Part shown: piece after piece, positions 37,077-46,236 of the stretch
How the letters are laid out: each line of letters starts with the position of its first letter
How positions within the stretch are numbered: position 1 is the first letter of the stretch
DNA from: Methylobacterium sp. Leaf104
GTDB lineage: Bacteria; Pseudomonadota; Alphaproteobacteria; Rhizobiales; Beijerinckiaceae
Assembly (NCBI RefSeq): GCF_001422885.1
Contig: NZ_LMMZ01000012.1
Location: 188,388 to 252,387 of the forward strand
Reading direction: 5' to 3'
DNA: 64,000 bases
Position numbers and translations under genes: made by a program
The notes under the pieces: generated by a model
What the model was told of the DNA's origin: nothing
Database searches by the model: none
The model's input: the letters and a program-made list of their open reading frames with translations, nothing else

Positions 37077-38618
37077 TCAGGCGCGCCGCAGGCGGACCCC
37101 GAACAGGCGCAGCGTCGCCAACAACAATCCCGCGTAGACCAGCGTTCCGGCGAGCCCGAGCAGGCCCAGCACCGCGATCTCGCGCAGGTGCGGCAGGGCC
37201 GGCACCAGGGCCTCGGCCAGGGGCAGGCCGTAGCGGGCGGTGGCGGCGAGGGCGAGGCAGGCCGCCACCACGCCGAGGGCGGTGACCCCGAGGGTGCGGC
37301 TCGGCGCCATCCAGCCCCGTCCCCAGGCCAGGGCCACGAGCAGGCCGAGATTGACCCACTGGCCGATGGCGGTGGCCATCGCGAGGCCGGTGACGCCGTA
37401 GGGTCCGGTCAGCACCACCTTGAGGGCGACGTTGATGGCGATGGCGGTGAGGGAGGCGATGAGCGGGGTCATCGTGTCCTGCCGGGCATAGAAGCTCGGG
37501 AGCGCGCTGCGCAGGAGCACCACGGCCGGCAGCGCCAGGCCGTAGGCGGCGAGGACCGAGGCGGCCCGGGCCGCGTCCTCCGCCCCGAAGGCGCCGCGCT
37601 GGAACAAGGCCGTCATGACCAGGGCCGGCAGGGTGAGGAAGGCCACCGTGAAGGGCGCCGAGAGGGCGAGGGAGAAGCCCGCCGCCCGGTTCTGGGCCGC
37701 GTGCGCCCCGGCGACGTCGCCCCCGGCGATGCGCCGGCTCATCTCCGGAAGGAGCACCGTGCCGGCCGCGATGGCGATGACGCCGAAGGGCAGCTGGTAG
37801 AGCCGGTCGGCGTAGTACAGGGCCGAGACCGCGCCGGTGGGCAGGAAGCTCGCGATGATGGTGTCGGCGAAGGAGGCGATCTGGAAGCCGGCCGAGCCGA
37901 TCACCGCCGGCCCGAGCACCGTGAAGAAGCGCCGCATCGCCGGGTCGCGCAGGGTCGGGGACGTCAGGGTCGGGGCGATGCCCGCCCGCCGGCAATCCCA
38001 CCAGACCAGGGCGAACTGCAGCACGCCCGAGACGGTGACGCCCCAGGCGGCGGCGTAGGCGGCGTTGGGGAAGAGCGCGGCGAGCCCCAGGGCGACCAGC
38101 ATCGACAGGTTCAGCAGCACCGGCGCGCCGGCCGCCACGGCGAAGCGCCGGTGGGCGTTGAGGATGCCGGAGAACAGGGTCACCAGCGTCATGAACAGGA
38201 GGTAGGGGAAGGTGATCCGGGTCAGCGACACGGCGAGCGCGAAGCGCTCCGGGTCCTCGGAGAAGCCGGGGGCCAGGGCCCGCACCACCCAGGGCATCGC
38301 CGGCATGGCGAGGGCCAGGAAGGCGATCTGGACGAGGAGCATCAGGGTGAAGATGCGGTCCGCGAAGCGCCGGGCCGCACCGGCCTCGGGGTCGGCCGCC
38401 TCCCGCTCCGAGAGGCTCGCATAGCTCGGCACGAAGGCGGTGTTGAAGGCGCCCTCGCCGAAGATCGCCCGGAAGTGGTTCGGCAGGCGGAACGCCACCA
38501 CGAAGGCGTCGGCGAGCGGCCCCGCCCCCAGGATCGCGGCCATGACCACGTCGCGGGCAAAGCCGGTGACGCGGGAGACCAGCGTCCAGCCGCCGACGGA
38601 GAGGATGCTGCGGATCAT
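37077..38618 (-). CDS. murJ: Lipid II flippase MurJ
   Basis: MurJ (formerly MviN) flips the peptidoglycan precursor lipid II across the inner membrane. The 513-residue protein has about 14 hydrophobic segments of the MOP superfamily. The N-terminal signature SRVTGFARDVVMAAILGAG, the FRLPNHFRAIFGEGAFN segment and the central SFLPTGAVSALYYADRLYQLP segment are the family's hallmarks. Essential in most bacteria. The start ATG ends at 38618. It is followed closely by the dehalogenase gene. Confidence 0.96.
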   Translation of the reverse strand: MIRSILSVGGWTLVSRVTGFARDVVMAAILGAGPLADAFVVAFRLPNHFRAIFGEGAFNTAFVPSYASLSEREAADPEAGAARRFADRIFTLMLLVQIAFLALAMPAMPWVVRALAPGFSEDPERFALAVSLTRITFPYLLFMTLVTLFSGILNAHRRFAVAAGAPVLLNLSMLVALGLAALFPNAAYAAAWGVTVSGVLQFALVWWDCRRAGIAPTLTSPTLRDPAMRRFFTVLGPAVIGSAGFQIASFADTIIASFLPTGAVSALYYADRLYQLPFGVIAIAAGTVLLPEMSRRIAGGDVAGAHAAQNRAAGFSLALSAPFTVAFLTLPALVMTALFQRGAFGAEDAARAASVLAAYGLALPAVVLLRSALPSFYARQDTMTPLIASLTAIAINVALKVVLTGPYGVTGLAMATAIGQWVNLGLLVALAWGRGWMAPSRTLGVTALGVVAACLALAATARYGLPLAEALVPALPHLREIAVLGLLGLAGTLVYAGLLLATLRLFGVRLRRA

Positions 38619-38838
38619 GGATCAGGACTGCCGGGACGCGGGGCTTGGGAGTGTCGGGCGAGCCCTAGACCATGCCGCCGCGCGTGGCGCAAACGCGGAA
38701 CCGTTCGATGGACGGGCGCCTTGCGCCTTCGATGGACGGACGGTCCGCCGCCGGCGATCGCCGGACCGGGCGAATCCGCCTCTGCGAAGCGGGTCCCCGC
38801 GCCTTCGACGGGGCAATCGCCCAGGACGCCGCGCCGCC

Positions 38839-38944
38839 ATTCCGGGCCGCCGGCGGCGAGCCCGGAATCCAGAGCCGCCGACCGTGCGAACCCTCGCACC
38901 ACCTGCGTTTTTGGATCCCGGACTCCGCTGCGCGGCGCCGGGAT
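38839..38944. repeat. Pair of intergenic palindromic elements
   Basis: The first element (38839-38868) is a perfect nine-base stem ATTCCGGGC / GCCCGGAAT around a GC-rich loop. The second (38915-38944) is a seven-base stem ATCCCGG / CCGGGAT around a loop containing CGCTGCGCGGCG. Both share the pattern of a 'cattccgggctc...cgccgcgc' element common between genes in this type of genome. Confidence 0.55.
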
Positions 38945-39026
38945 GCCGGCGTGCCGCCGGCGAAAACCGGTCAGCCGGTCTCCGTCGGCGATAGCCCTGT
39001 CCGTCGAGAGGACGGGCCTGTCCCGA

Positions 39027-39041
39027 GCCTCGCGGCGAGGC
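39027..39041 (-). terminator. Hairpin after sodB
   Basis: A six-base-pair perfect stem (GCCTCG / CGAGGC) with a three-base loop lies ten bases beyond the sodB stop codon. The T-run is missing on the minus strand, so termination strength is uncertain. Confidence 0.4.
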
Positions 39042-39050
39042 CGTGAGATC

Positions 39051-39650
39051 TTACGCGGTGGCTTCGCCGTACATCTTCTCGACGTGCTCCCAGTTCACCA
39101 GGTTCTCGATGAACGCCTTGAGGTAGTCGGGCCGGCGGTTGCGGTAGTCGATGTAGTAGGAGTGCTCCCAGACGTCGACGCCGAGGATCGGCTTGGCGCC
39201 GTGCACGAGGGGATTCTCGCCGTTCGGGGTCTTCATGATGGCGAGCTTGCCGTCCTTGACGGCGAGCCAGGCCCAGCCCGAGCCGAACTGGCCGATACCG
39301 GCCTGGATGAAGTCGGCCTTGAACTTCTCGAAGCCGCCGAGGTCCTCGTCGATCTTCTTGGCCAGCGCACCCGGGGCGGCGCCGCCGCCATTGGGCTTCA
39401 TCCACTGCCAGAAGTGGATGTGGTTGTAGTGCTGGCCGGCATTGTTGAAGAGCGGCTGGTTGTTGCCGTAGGCCGAGGTCAGGACCTCCTCGACGCTCTT
39501 GCCCTCGAGCCCCGTGCCCTCGAGCAGCTTGTTGCCGGTGTCGACATAGGCCTTGTGGTGCTTGTCGTGGTGAAACTCGAGGGTTTCCTTCGACATGTAG
39601 GGGCCGAGCGCGTCGTAGGCGTAGGGCAGTTCGGGCAGGGTGAAGGTCAT
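39051..39650 (-). CDS. sodB: Superoxide dismutase, Fe/Mn family
   Basis: The enzyme converts superoxide to oxygen and hydrogen peroxide. The 199-residue protein carries the four metal ligands H27, H77, D159 and H163 (in EFHHDKHH, YNHIHFW and VDVWEH). The Gln at position 73 (NNAGQHYNH) matches the active-site glutamine of iron-type enzymes, so sodB is preferred over sodA, although cambialistic use of either metal is common in the family. No signal peptide, hence cytoplasmic. The start ATG ends at 39650. The frame is open far upstream in low-complexity sequence antisense to the next gene, which is not coding. Confidence 0.95.
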   Translation of the reverse strand: MTFTLPELPYAYDALGPYMSKETLEFHHDKHHKAYVDTGNKLLEGTGLEGKSVEEVLTSAYGNNQPLFNNAGQHYNHIHFWQWMKPNGGGAAPGALAKKIDEDLGGFEKFKADFIQAGIGQFGSGWAWLAVKDGKLAIMKTPNGENPLVHGAKPILGVDVWEHSYYIDYRNRRPDYLKAFIENLVNWEHVEKMYGEATA

Positions 39651-39882
39651 GGGCAACTCTCCGGCTCGTGAGACATCGGACGGGGGACGTCGCGCGACCT
39701 GCGCGCGACCCTCGCACCAACGCGCCGTTACGTAAGTCGATGCCGGCGCGAAGTCGACCACCATCGACGGGACGGCGGCCCGCGCGACCGCGCCGGGCGG
39801 CCGGCCGCGCATTTTGCAAATGCCTCCCAGGCCTTTAGTGTGCGCCCCGCACCTGAAGGTGCAGGCGTTTGTCGAGAAGTCC

Positions 39883-40809
39883 ATGAGCATCGCGCTGTTC
39901 GCGCTGGCCGCCGTCATGATCGTCGGCGGCATCGTATCGGTCATCCAGGGTTTCCCCTTCGTCCGGCTGGAGAGCGGCCTCGCCATGACCATCGCGGGCG
40001 CCACGACGGCCTCGGCCGGCGCCGTGGTGCTGGGCCTGGCGGTGGTCGCGGCCCGCCTGCGCAGCCTGGCCCAGTCCCTCGGCGAGGCGCGCGCCGCGCC
40101 GCCCCAGGTCGCTCCGTTCGAGCCGGGGACCACCGGCTCGGCGGCGGACGGCTCGGGCGTCCCCCACCGTGCCCGGCCGAGCCTGGCCGCCACCGCCGCG
40201 AGCCTGGGCGCCGGTGCAGGCCTGGGTGCGAGCCTGGGCGCCGCCTCCACCCGCCCCGGCCTGGAACCGACCTTCCTCGATCCGGCCCCGAAGCCGCCCG
40301 AGCCGTCCGCCGCCGAGCCTTTGCTGCCGAACCTGCTGCCCGCGGAGGAGCCGCTGGATCGTCCGCACGCTGCCGGGTCCGCACCGGAACCGGAGCTGCG
40401 CGCGACCGAGGACGACCTGTTCGAGCGCCCGGCGCCCGAGCCGGCGGTCCCGCCGGCGAGCGCGCCCCTGTTCGTGGAACCCGAGCCGGAGCCCGTGCCT
40501 GCACCCCGTCCTGCGCCCGAACCCGTCGCCCTGCGCCCGTCCCTCGTCGAGACCGGCGAGCCGGTGGCGGGGCCGGCCGACGAGCCGGAACCGGCCCCGG
40601 AGCCGCCGCCCGCGGAGGCTGCGCCCGCCATCGAGGAAGAGCCGCAGGTCGTGGGCACCTACGCCTCGGGCGGCAACACCTACGTGATGTATTCCACCGG
40701 CGTGATCGAGGCGGAGACGCCGCGCGGCCGATTCACCTTCGGCTCCCTCGACGAGCTGAAGGCGTTCGTCGAGGCGGGCGGGGAGAGCGACAGCCGCGGC
40801 GCGGCCTGA
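39883..40809 (+). CDS. Membrane-anchored proline- and glutamate-rich protein
   Basis: This 308-residue protein begins with two hydrophobic spans (about residues 3-22 and 34-57) separated by a short loop, then about 210 residues dominated by Pro, Glu and Ala with PEPEP repeats, and ends in a short folded-looking domain (QVVGTYASGGNTYVMYSTGVIEAE then FTFGSLDELKAFVE). This is a periplasm- or cytosol-spanning layout like TonB-type linkers but no TonB domain is evident. Start ATG at 39883; an earlier start at 39814 is possible. Function unknown; probably an envelope protein. The C-terminal mini-domain recurs in small Methylobacterium proteins, to my recollection. Confidence 0.7.
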   Translation: MSIALFALAAVMIVGGIVSVIQGFPFVRLESGLAMTIAGATTASAGAVVLGLAVVAARLRSLAQSLGEARAAPPQVAPFEPGTTGSAADGSGVPHRARPSLAATAASLGAGAGLGASLGAASTRPGLEPTFLDPAPKPPEPSAAEPLLPNLLPAEEPLDRPHAAGSAPEPELRATEDDLFERPAPEPAVPPASAPLFVEPEPEPVPAPRPAPEPVALRPSLVETGEPVAGPADEPEPAPEPPPAEAAPAIEEEPQVVGTYASGGNTYVMYSTGVIEAETPRGRFTFGSLDELKAFVEAGGESDSRGAA

Positions 40810-40837
40810 ACGGCAGGGGCCGGGCGCCCCGGCGCCC

Positions 40838-42628
40838 TCACGCGAGCGGATTGAGCGCCGCGTTGCGGATCGGCAGGGGCGCCCGCATCGTCAGGGCAAA
40901 GCCTTCCGGCGGGTAGTCCATCGAGACCTCCGCCCGCACCTGCGCCGTCAGCACGCGCTGGAGCAGCCGTGAGCCGAAGCCCTGGCGCTTGGGCGGGCTG
41001 ACCGCCGGGCCGCCGCTCTCGACCCAGGTGAAGTGCAGGGTGCCGGCCGGACCGCCGGCCTCCAGGGCCCAGGTGATCGCGACCCGGCCGTCGCGGGTCG
41101 ACAGCGCCCCGTACTTGGCGGCGTTCGTGGTCAGCTCGTGGATCGCCATGCCGATCGGCACCGCGATCTCGGACGACATGTCGACGGGCGGCCCCGACAG
41201 CTGGATCCGGGCGTCCCGCTCCGCCGTGTTGTCCAGGGCGCCCTCCGCGTAGGGCTTGAGCTCGTTGGCGAGCAGGGTCCGCAGGGATGCCGTCTGCCAG
41301 GTGTCCTCGGTGAGGACCGAATGGGTGTGGGCCAGCGACATGATCCGGCCGACGAAGGCCTCGTAGAAGCTCTCGATGCTGGACGCGGTGCGGGCCGTCG
41401 ATCCGACGATGGCCTGCACCGTGGCCAGGGTGTTCTTCACCCGGTGGTGCAGTTCGCGGATCAGCAGGGTCTGCCGCTCCTCCGCGAGCCGGCGCTCCGT
41501 GACGTCGGCCACGACCCCGATCAGGCGGCGCGGCAGGCGGTCGGGGGCGTCGCGCTCGAAGCGTCCGGCGAAATCCAGGGTCCGCCAGGCGCCGTCACTG
41601 CGGCGGATGCGGCCCGAGACGGACAGGATGCTGTCCTCGCGCAGGGCCCGCGTGATGGCGGCCCGGAAGCCGGGGCGGTCCTCCGGGTGGAGCAGGGTCT
41701 CCAGGAATTCGCGCTTTCCCACGGCCCCGTCGGCGGGACTGCGCCCGAAGATCGCGAACATGCGTTCGTTCTCCCAGACGGCTTGGTCGTCCAGCATGTG
41801 CCAGTCGAAGATCCCGAGGGCGGCGAGCGAGGTGGCGATGCGCAGGCGCTGCTCGCCGGCGCGCAGGGCCTCGCGGGCCTCGACGCGGGTGGTGACGTCC
41901 TCCACCACGCCGACCAGCGTCGCCGGCCGCGCGGCCCCCTCGCTCGCCGGGACGGCCTGCCCCCGGACCTCGACGTCGATCGCGGCGCCGTCGCGGGCGC
42001 GGCGCAGGCGGCACTCGAAGGCGAAGGGCCGGGCCTCGCGCAGGGCGGCGCGGACCTGGGCGCGGATGCGGGCGACTTCGCCGCCCTCCATGGCGGCCTG
42101 GAGGAGGCCCCAGGTGACGGGGCCGTCGGCGGCATGGCCGAGGAGATGGGCGGCCCGGCGCGACAGGACGACCCGGCCGTCGGCGTAATCGTAGCGCCAC
42201 TCGCCGAGCCCCGCCGCCGTCAGGGCGGCGCGGTTCTCCTCGGCCCGCACGACCTCGTCGGGATCGACCGCCTCGACGACGAGGACCTGCAGGTCGTCGC
42301 GCCTTGCCGAGGGACGGATGCGCATGTCGAGGCCGGTGCCGTCCGCGCGCAGCCAGCGCCGGATGCAGACGCGCTGGGCCACCGCGCCGAGGACCGAGAG
42401 GGCGCGCCCGTCGAGCGCGCCGGGCGCGTAGCCGAGGAGTTCGCAGAGATGGGGGTTGGCCTCGCGGATGAGCCCGGCCCCATCGACGACGAGGATGCCG
42501 ATCGGGGCCTGCGCGAAGGCGGTGCCGTGCAGGTCCCGACCCGGCCCGGCATCCGGTCCCGGATCGGGCTCCGAGGCCGGGTCCGCTCCGACGCCCGCAG
42601 TGGAAGATTGGTCCGAAGCGTCGTGCAC
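40838..42628 (-). CDS. PAS-domain HWE-family sensor histidine kinase
   Basis: The 596-residue cytoplasmic kinase has several PAS-type sensor domains (about 35-130, 130-240, 255-370) with the PAC-like segments GVVEDVTTR and GVVADVTERR, then a HWE/HisKA_2-type kinase core. The phosphorylated histidine is in LIRELHHRVKNTLATVQ near residue 391, and the WVE motif characteristic of the HWE class appears as FTWVESGG in the ATP-binding domain; the G box reads GFGSRLLQR. Such kinases often act in blue-light or general-stress signalling in alphaproteobacteria. The frame starts with GTG ending at 42628. No response regulator is adjacent, so its partner is encoded elsewhere. It ends 29 bases from the convergent proline-rich protein gene. 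Confidence 0.88.
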   Translation of the reverse strand: MHDASDQSSTAGVGADPASEPDPGPDAGPGRDLHGTAFAQAPIGILVVDGAGLIREANPHLCELLGYAPGALDGRALSVLGAVAQRVCIRRWLRADGTGLDMRIRPSARRDDLQVLVVEAVDPDEVVRAEENRAALTAAGLGEWRYDYADGRVVLSRRAAHLLGHAADGPVTWGLLQAAMEGGEVARIRAQVRAALREARPFAFECRLRRARDGAAIDVEVRGQAVPASEGAARPATLVGVVEDVTTRVEAREALRAGEQRLRIATSLAALGIFDWHMLDDQAVWENERMFAIFGRSPADGAVGKREFLETLLHPEDRPGFRAAITRALREDSILSVSGRIRRSDGAWRTLDFAGRFERDAPDRLPRRLIGVVADVTERRLAEERQTLLIRELHHRVKNTLATVQAIVGSTARTASSIESFYEAFVGRIMSLAHTHSVLTEDTWQTASLRTLLANELKPYAEGALDNTAERDARIQLSGPPVDMSSEIAVPIGMAIHELTTNAAKYGALSTRDGRVAITWALEAGGPAGTLHFTWVESGGPAVSPPKRQGFGSRLLQRVLTAQVRAEVSMDYPPEGFALTMRAPLPIRNAALNPLA

Positions 42629-42819
42629 GCCACATCCTCGCTCAGCGGGTCCGACGTCGTGTCATGGACTCGCGGCCGCGCTCCGCCGACAGGCTCGGAC
42701 GCGATCGGCGTCCATCTGACAACCGAAGACCGAGCGGGACAAGGCCGGGCTGAGATGGGGAATGCGTGTTTCCCGAACAACCCCATCAAAAGAATGACGC
42801 CGGCCCGGGAGCCGCGGCG

Positions 42820-43575
42820 CTAGGGCGCGACGCGGCGGAACTCGAGGTAGCTCGGCGGACGCCCCGCCGCCAGGGCCTTGGCCTCGTAGCGGGTGCCGGG
42901 CCAGTCGGACCAGGGCCGCGTCCAGTCGGGCGCCGCCTCGGCGGTCCAGGCGAGGCCGGGACAGCGCGCGGCGCGCACGAGGGTCCAGCCCGCGTAGTCG
43001 TCGATGTCGCTGGCAAAGCGGAACACGCCGCCGGGCCGGAGCACGCGGGCGATCTCGGCCAGGGCGGCGTCGGAGACGAAGCGGCGCTTGCGCTGCCGGC
43101 GCTTCGGCCAGGGGTCGGGGTAGAGGAGGTAGACCCGGGCGAGGCTGGCGTCCGGCAGGGCGGCGAGCAGGGCCGTGGCGTCCTCGTCCCAGACCCGGAC
43201 GTTGCGGAGGGCGGCCTCGTCCACCGCGCGCAGGAGCTTGACCACGCCGTTCACGAAGGGCTCGGCGCCGATGATGCCGGTGCGGGGACGGGCGGTCGCC
43301 TGGGCGGCGAGGTGCTCGCCGCCGCCGAACCCGATCTCGAGCCAGACCTCGTCGACCGGCACCGGAAACAGGCTCGGCGGATCGAGGTGCCGGCCGGCCG
43401 GCGGCAGGCCCAGGCGAAGCCTCGGCAGCAGCTCGGCCAGGCGCTGCTCCTGGCCGGCGCGCAGGCGCTTGCCCTTGCGGCGGCCGTAGAAGGCACGATC
43501 GGCGCCGTCCCCGTCGTGGCTCTCCGAGCCGTGTCCGCCCGGTTGGGGCGGGAGATGGTCCCGCCCCAGGCTCAT
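42820..43575 (-). CDS. trmB: tRNA (guanine-N7-)-methyltransferase
   Basis: TrmB makes m7G46 in tRNA variable loops using S-adenosylmethionine. The 251-residue product has the family's N-terminal FYGRRKGKRLRAGQ segment, SAM motif I EIGFGGGEHLA, the GAEPFVNGVVKLL segment, YLLYPDPWPKRRQRKRRF (the TrmB signature) and the closing TRYEAKA. The ATG ends at 43575, only four bases after the metK stop, so it is cotranscribed with metK, which makes its cofactor. This metK-trmB arrangement is regular in Rhizobiales. Confidence 0.95.
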   Translation of the reverse strand: MSLGRDHLPPQPGGHGSESHDGDGADRAFYGRRKGKRLRAGQEQRLAELLPRLRLGLPPAGRHLDPPSLFPVPVDEVWLEIGFGGGEHLAAQATARPRTGIIGAEPFVNGVVKLLRAVDEAALRNVRVWDEDATALLAALPDASLARVYLLYPDPWPKRRQRKRRFVSDAALAEIARVLRPGGVFRFASDIDDYAGWTLVRAARCPGLAWTAEAAPDWTRPWSDWPGTRYEAKALAAGRPPSYLEFRRVAP

Positions 43576-43579
43576 GGGG

Positions 43580-44758
43580 TCAGGCCAGGGCCGACTTGAG
43601 GCTGTCGGCGAGGTCGGTGCGCTCCCACGAGAAGCCGCCATCGGCCTCCGGCGCGCGGCCGAAATGGCCGTAGGCGGAGGTGCGGGCGTAGATCGGCTTG
43701 TTGAGGCCGAGCTTCGTGCGGATGCCGCGGGGCGACAGGTCGAGGGCGTTCATCAGCACGTCCTCGAGCCGGGCCTCGTCGACCTGACCGGTGCCGTGCA
43801 GGTCGACGTAGATCGACAGCGGCTTGGCGACGCCGATGGCGTAGGCGAGCTGGATCGTCGCGCGGGTGGCGAGGCCGGCCGCCACCACGTTCTTGGCGAG
43901 GTAGCGGGCCGCGTAGGCCGCCGAGCGGTCGACCTTCGTCGGATCCTTGCCCGAGAAGGCGCCGCCGCCGTGGGGCGCCGCGCCGCCGTAGGTGTCGACG
44001 ATGATCTTGCGGCCGGTGAGGCCGGCATCGCCGTCGGGACCGCCGATCACGAACTTGCCCGTGGGGTTCACGTGCCAGACGGTCTCCTCGGAGACCCAGT
44101 TCTGCGGCAGGGCGGCCAGGATGTAGGGCTCGACGATGGCGCGCACGTCGGCCGAGTCGAGGGACTCGTCGAGGTGCTGGGTCGAGAGCACGATCTGGGT
44201 CACGCCGACCGGGCGGCCGTTCTCGTAGCGGACGGTGACCTGGCTCTTGGCGTCGGGGCCGAGCTTGGCGGCGTCGCCCTGCTTCGCCTTGCGGGCGTCG
44301 GCGAGGTCCTTGAGGATCTTGTGGGCGTAGTAGATCGGCGCCGGCATCAGCTCGGGCGTCTCGTCGGAGGCGTAGCCGAACATGATGCCCTGGTCGCCCG
44401 CGCCCTCGTCCTTGTTGCCGGACGAATCCACGCCCTGCGCGATGTCGGCGGACTGGGCGTGCAGGTGGATCGCGATGTCGTTGTTCTTCCAGTGGAAGCC
44501 CGACTGCTCGTAGCCGATGTCCTTCACCGCCGCGCGGGTCAGCTCGGTGAGATGGTCGAAGGTCACCGAATCCGGGCCGCGCACCTCGCCCGCGATGACG
44601 ATGCGGTTGGTGGTGGCCAGGGTCTCGACGCCGAGGCGCGCCTCGGGCATCGCCGCGAGATAGGCGTCCACGACGGTGTCGGAGATCCGGTCGCAGACCT
44701 TGTCGGGATGGCCCTCGGAGACCGACTCACTCGTGAACAGGTAGTTCGAACGCGGCAT
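43580..44758 (-). CDS. metK: S-adenosylmethionine synthetase
   Basis: MetK makes S-adenosylmethionine from methionine and ATP. The 392-residue protein has [20 protein letters not shown] at the N-terminus, the ATP-binding [10 protein letters not shown], and [22 protein letters not shown]. Length is normal. The start ATG ends at 44758. A HTH regulator gene lies 143 bases upstream on the same strand and trmB follows directly. The upstream gap contains a TTGACC box on the minus strand that could serve as a -35 element (44848-44853) but no good -10 follows; no SAM riboswitch was recognised. Confidence 0.97.
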   Translation of the reverse strand: MPRSNYLFTSESVSEGHPDKVCDRISDTVVDAYLAAMPEARLGVETLATTNRIVIAGEVRGPDSVTFDHLTELTRAAVKDIGYEQSGFHWKNNDIAIHLHAQSADIAQGVDSSGNKDEGAGDQGIMFGYASDETPELMPAPIYYAHKILKDLADARKAKQGDAAKLGPDAKSQVTVRYENGRPVGVTQIVLSTQHLDESLDSADVRAIVEPYILAALPQNWVSEETVWHVNPTGKFVIGGPDGDAGLTGRKIIVDTYGGAAPHGGGAFSGKDPTKVDRSAAYAARYLAKNVVAAGLATRATIQLAYAIGVAKPLSIYVDLHGTGQVDEARLEDVLMNALDLSPRGIRTKLGLNKPIYARTSAYGHFGRAPEADGGFSWERTDLADSLKSALA

Positions 44759-44901
44759 TGAAGGCCCCCGATGCTGTGAGCGCCCAAGCTGTCGCGGCGC
44801 CGTTCCTTTTTGTTCAGGCGCGAGTGTCTGGCAGGCAGGCCGGGCAGGGTCAAGCCGGAAGACCGGATAAATCCGTCAAAGCGAACGAACCGACCGATAA
44901 A

Positions 44902-45327
44902 TCAGCCGCGAAGCTGGCCGCCGATCGCGTGCAGGATCGCGGCGAACCGATGCCGGTCCTGCTCGGGGAAATGACTGTTCACGTGCTTCACGACGACGTC
45001 GGCCAGCCCGAGCCATGGATTGTCGGCGGCATAGACCTGCTGACTCGATTCGGAGAATCCCGGCGGCGCGGCCTCGGGAGACATCGGCTCGTCGCCGCGA
45101 TCCATGCCGTCGAAGAAGTAGGCGATCGGCACCCCCGTCAGGCGGCTGAAGGTGTCGAGATGGATCGCGCTGATTCGGTTGGTCCCCTTCTCGTATTTCT
45201 GCAGTTGCGCGGCCGACATCCCGAAGCTCTGGGCGACGCGCTTCTGGGTGAGGGACGCCTTCTTGCGCTGCTCGGCGAGCCGCTGTCCCACGTGCACGTC
45301 CCGTCCGTCGGTTTTCTGCCCAGCCAT
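44902..45327 (-). CDS. XRE-family helix-turn-helix regulator
   Basis: The 141-residue regulator has an HTH of the XRE/Cro type (about residues 11-66: VGQRLAEQRKKASLTQKRVAQS with LQKYEKGTNRI), then about 70 residues without a known ligand domain. Such a regulator stands upstream of metK in many Rhizobiales, which suggests a role in controlling SAM or methionine metabolism, but the target is not established. The ATG ends at 45327. Long upstream frame reading in the same direction has no similarity. Confidence 0.88.
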   Translation of the reverse strand: MAGQKTDGRDVHVGQRLAEQRKKASLTQKRVAQSFGMSAAQLQKYEKGTNRISAIHLDTFSRLTGVPIAYFFDGMDRGDEPMSPEAAPPGFSESSQQVYAADNPWLGLADVVVKHVNSHFPEQDRHRFAAILHAIGGQLRG

Positions 45328-45821
45328 CTCGCCCGTCCCACAACTCTGCGTCGCGCCCTCGCGGCGCCCGGGCATGACGAGGGCTCGACCATTCGTCCCC
45401 GGCGAAGGCTTCGCTGCGGAGACGACACCCCTTCCGTTCGCCCGGCGGAACGGTATGGCCCCCTCCCGCAGGCGTCAAACCGGAGCCGGCAGCGGCGGAG
45501 CCGGACGCGGCCGATCGTGTGGACAATCGGGTCGGGGGTCACATGGTCCGCTGGGACACTCCCGGCGACGGGTCCCGCCCGGCGGCACCCGTGCCGGAAC
45601 CGGCACGGCGTGGAGCCGAACAGGCCAGGAAACGATCATGCTCGCTTTCGCGCCTGGAACGGTCAGACCTATTGACCGATCCTGAAAGAATATGCGGCAC
45701 GCCTATATTTCTCGCATCCTGATGATTTCGCGAGTCCTTCGTGATGCAAAATGTATCGGTCGTGCCTATACTCGTCGTTCAGGGCGTTGCGAAGGCAGCG
45801 CACGAAAGGACCGCACGATCC
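45328..45821. other. Gene-free control region between divergent genes
   Basis: About 490 bases between the leftward HTH gene and the rightward DUF2735 gene. A 16-base hairpin GTGCCGG-AA-CCGGCAC lies at 45591-45606. The stretch 45650-45780 is A+T-rich (TATTGACC, AGAATATGC, CTATATTTCTCG) and likely holds the promoter for the DUF2735 gene. No further gene seen. Confidence 0.45.
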
Positions 45822-46019
45822 ATGACTATGGGACATCATCAGCACACCGCCACCATCCTGCCCTTCCGCGCGCGGCAAGGATCGTCGACCCTCGGATCGA
45901 GCCTGGTCGGCAAGTCGAATGCCGAGACGAAGGCGCAGACCCTGCCTCAGGTGGCCTACCAGGACAGCTGGTACCACCAGGCCGCCATCGAGGAAGCCTC
46001 CCGCACCCGCAAGCCGTAA
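45822..46019 (+). CDS. DUF2735 domain protein
   Basis: This 65-residue protein shows the DUF2735 pattern: an N-terminal HTATILPFRARQG and a C-terminal YHQAAIEEASR segment. The ATG at 45822 has GAAAGGA about 12 bases upstream. An earlier start at 45741 would add 27 residues outside the domain. Members are short, mostly found in Rhizobiales, and of unknown function. The A+T-rich leader upstream hints at strong or conditional expression. Confidence 0.82.
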   Translation: MTMGHHQHTATILPFRARQGSSTLGSSLVGKSNAETKAQTLPQVAYQDSWYHQAAIEEASRTRKP

Positions 46020-46236
46020 GGAGCCTCGCCCTTTCGACGGGCACTGGCTGCGCGGGCGTGACGCTTCGGACCGGAACGGTCGCCGCCCGGCGCCGCTCCG
46101 AGGATGCGGGCATGCCGAGCGCTGCGGGACAGCGTGTCGGTGCAGGCCGACGGCAGGACGTTCGACGACGGACCTTTGAATTCGGACCCAGCGTCCGCCT
46201 CCGGGTCTCGCGCGAGGTGCCGCACGGTCCGGCCGC

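Larger units (their letters stand above)
38619..39050. other. Gene-free stretch between murJ and sodB
   Basis: About 430 bases upstream of murJ and downstream of sodB, both leftward. It holds two intergenic palindromes and a hairpin close to the sodB stop, listed separately, and a TTCGATGGACGG sequence repeated 26 bases apart near 38706 and 38732. No convincing gene is seen: open frames are arginine-rich and match no family. Confidence 0.5.

Noticed and set aside
34555..38001. An 1148-codon minus-strand frame across the chemoreceptor, dehalogenase and murJ
   Set aside because: Low-complexity composition and no domain; plus-strand chemoreceptor and minus-strand murJ in another frame explain the DNA.
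44761..44901. SAM riboswitch upstream of metK
   Set aside because: No SAM-I, SAM-II or SAM-V core was recognised by eye; a covariance search would be needed to exclude it.
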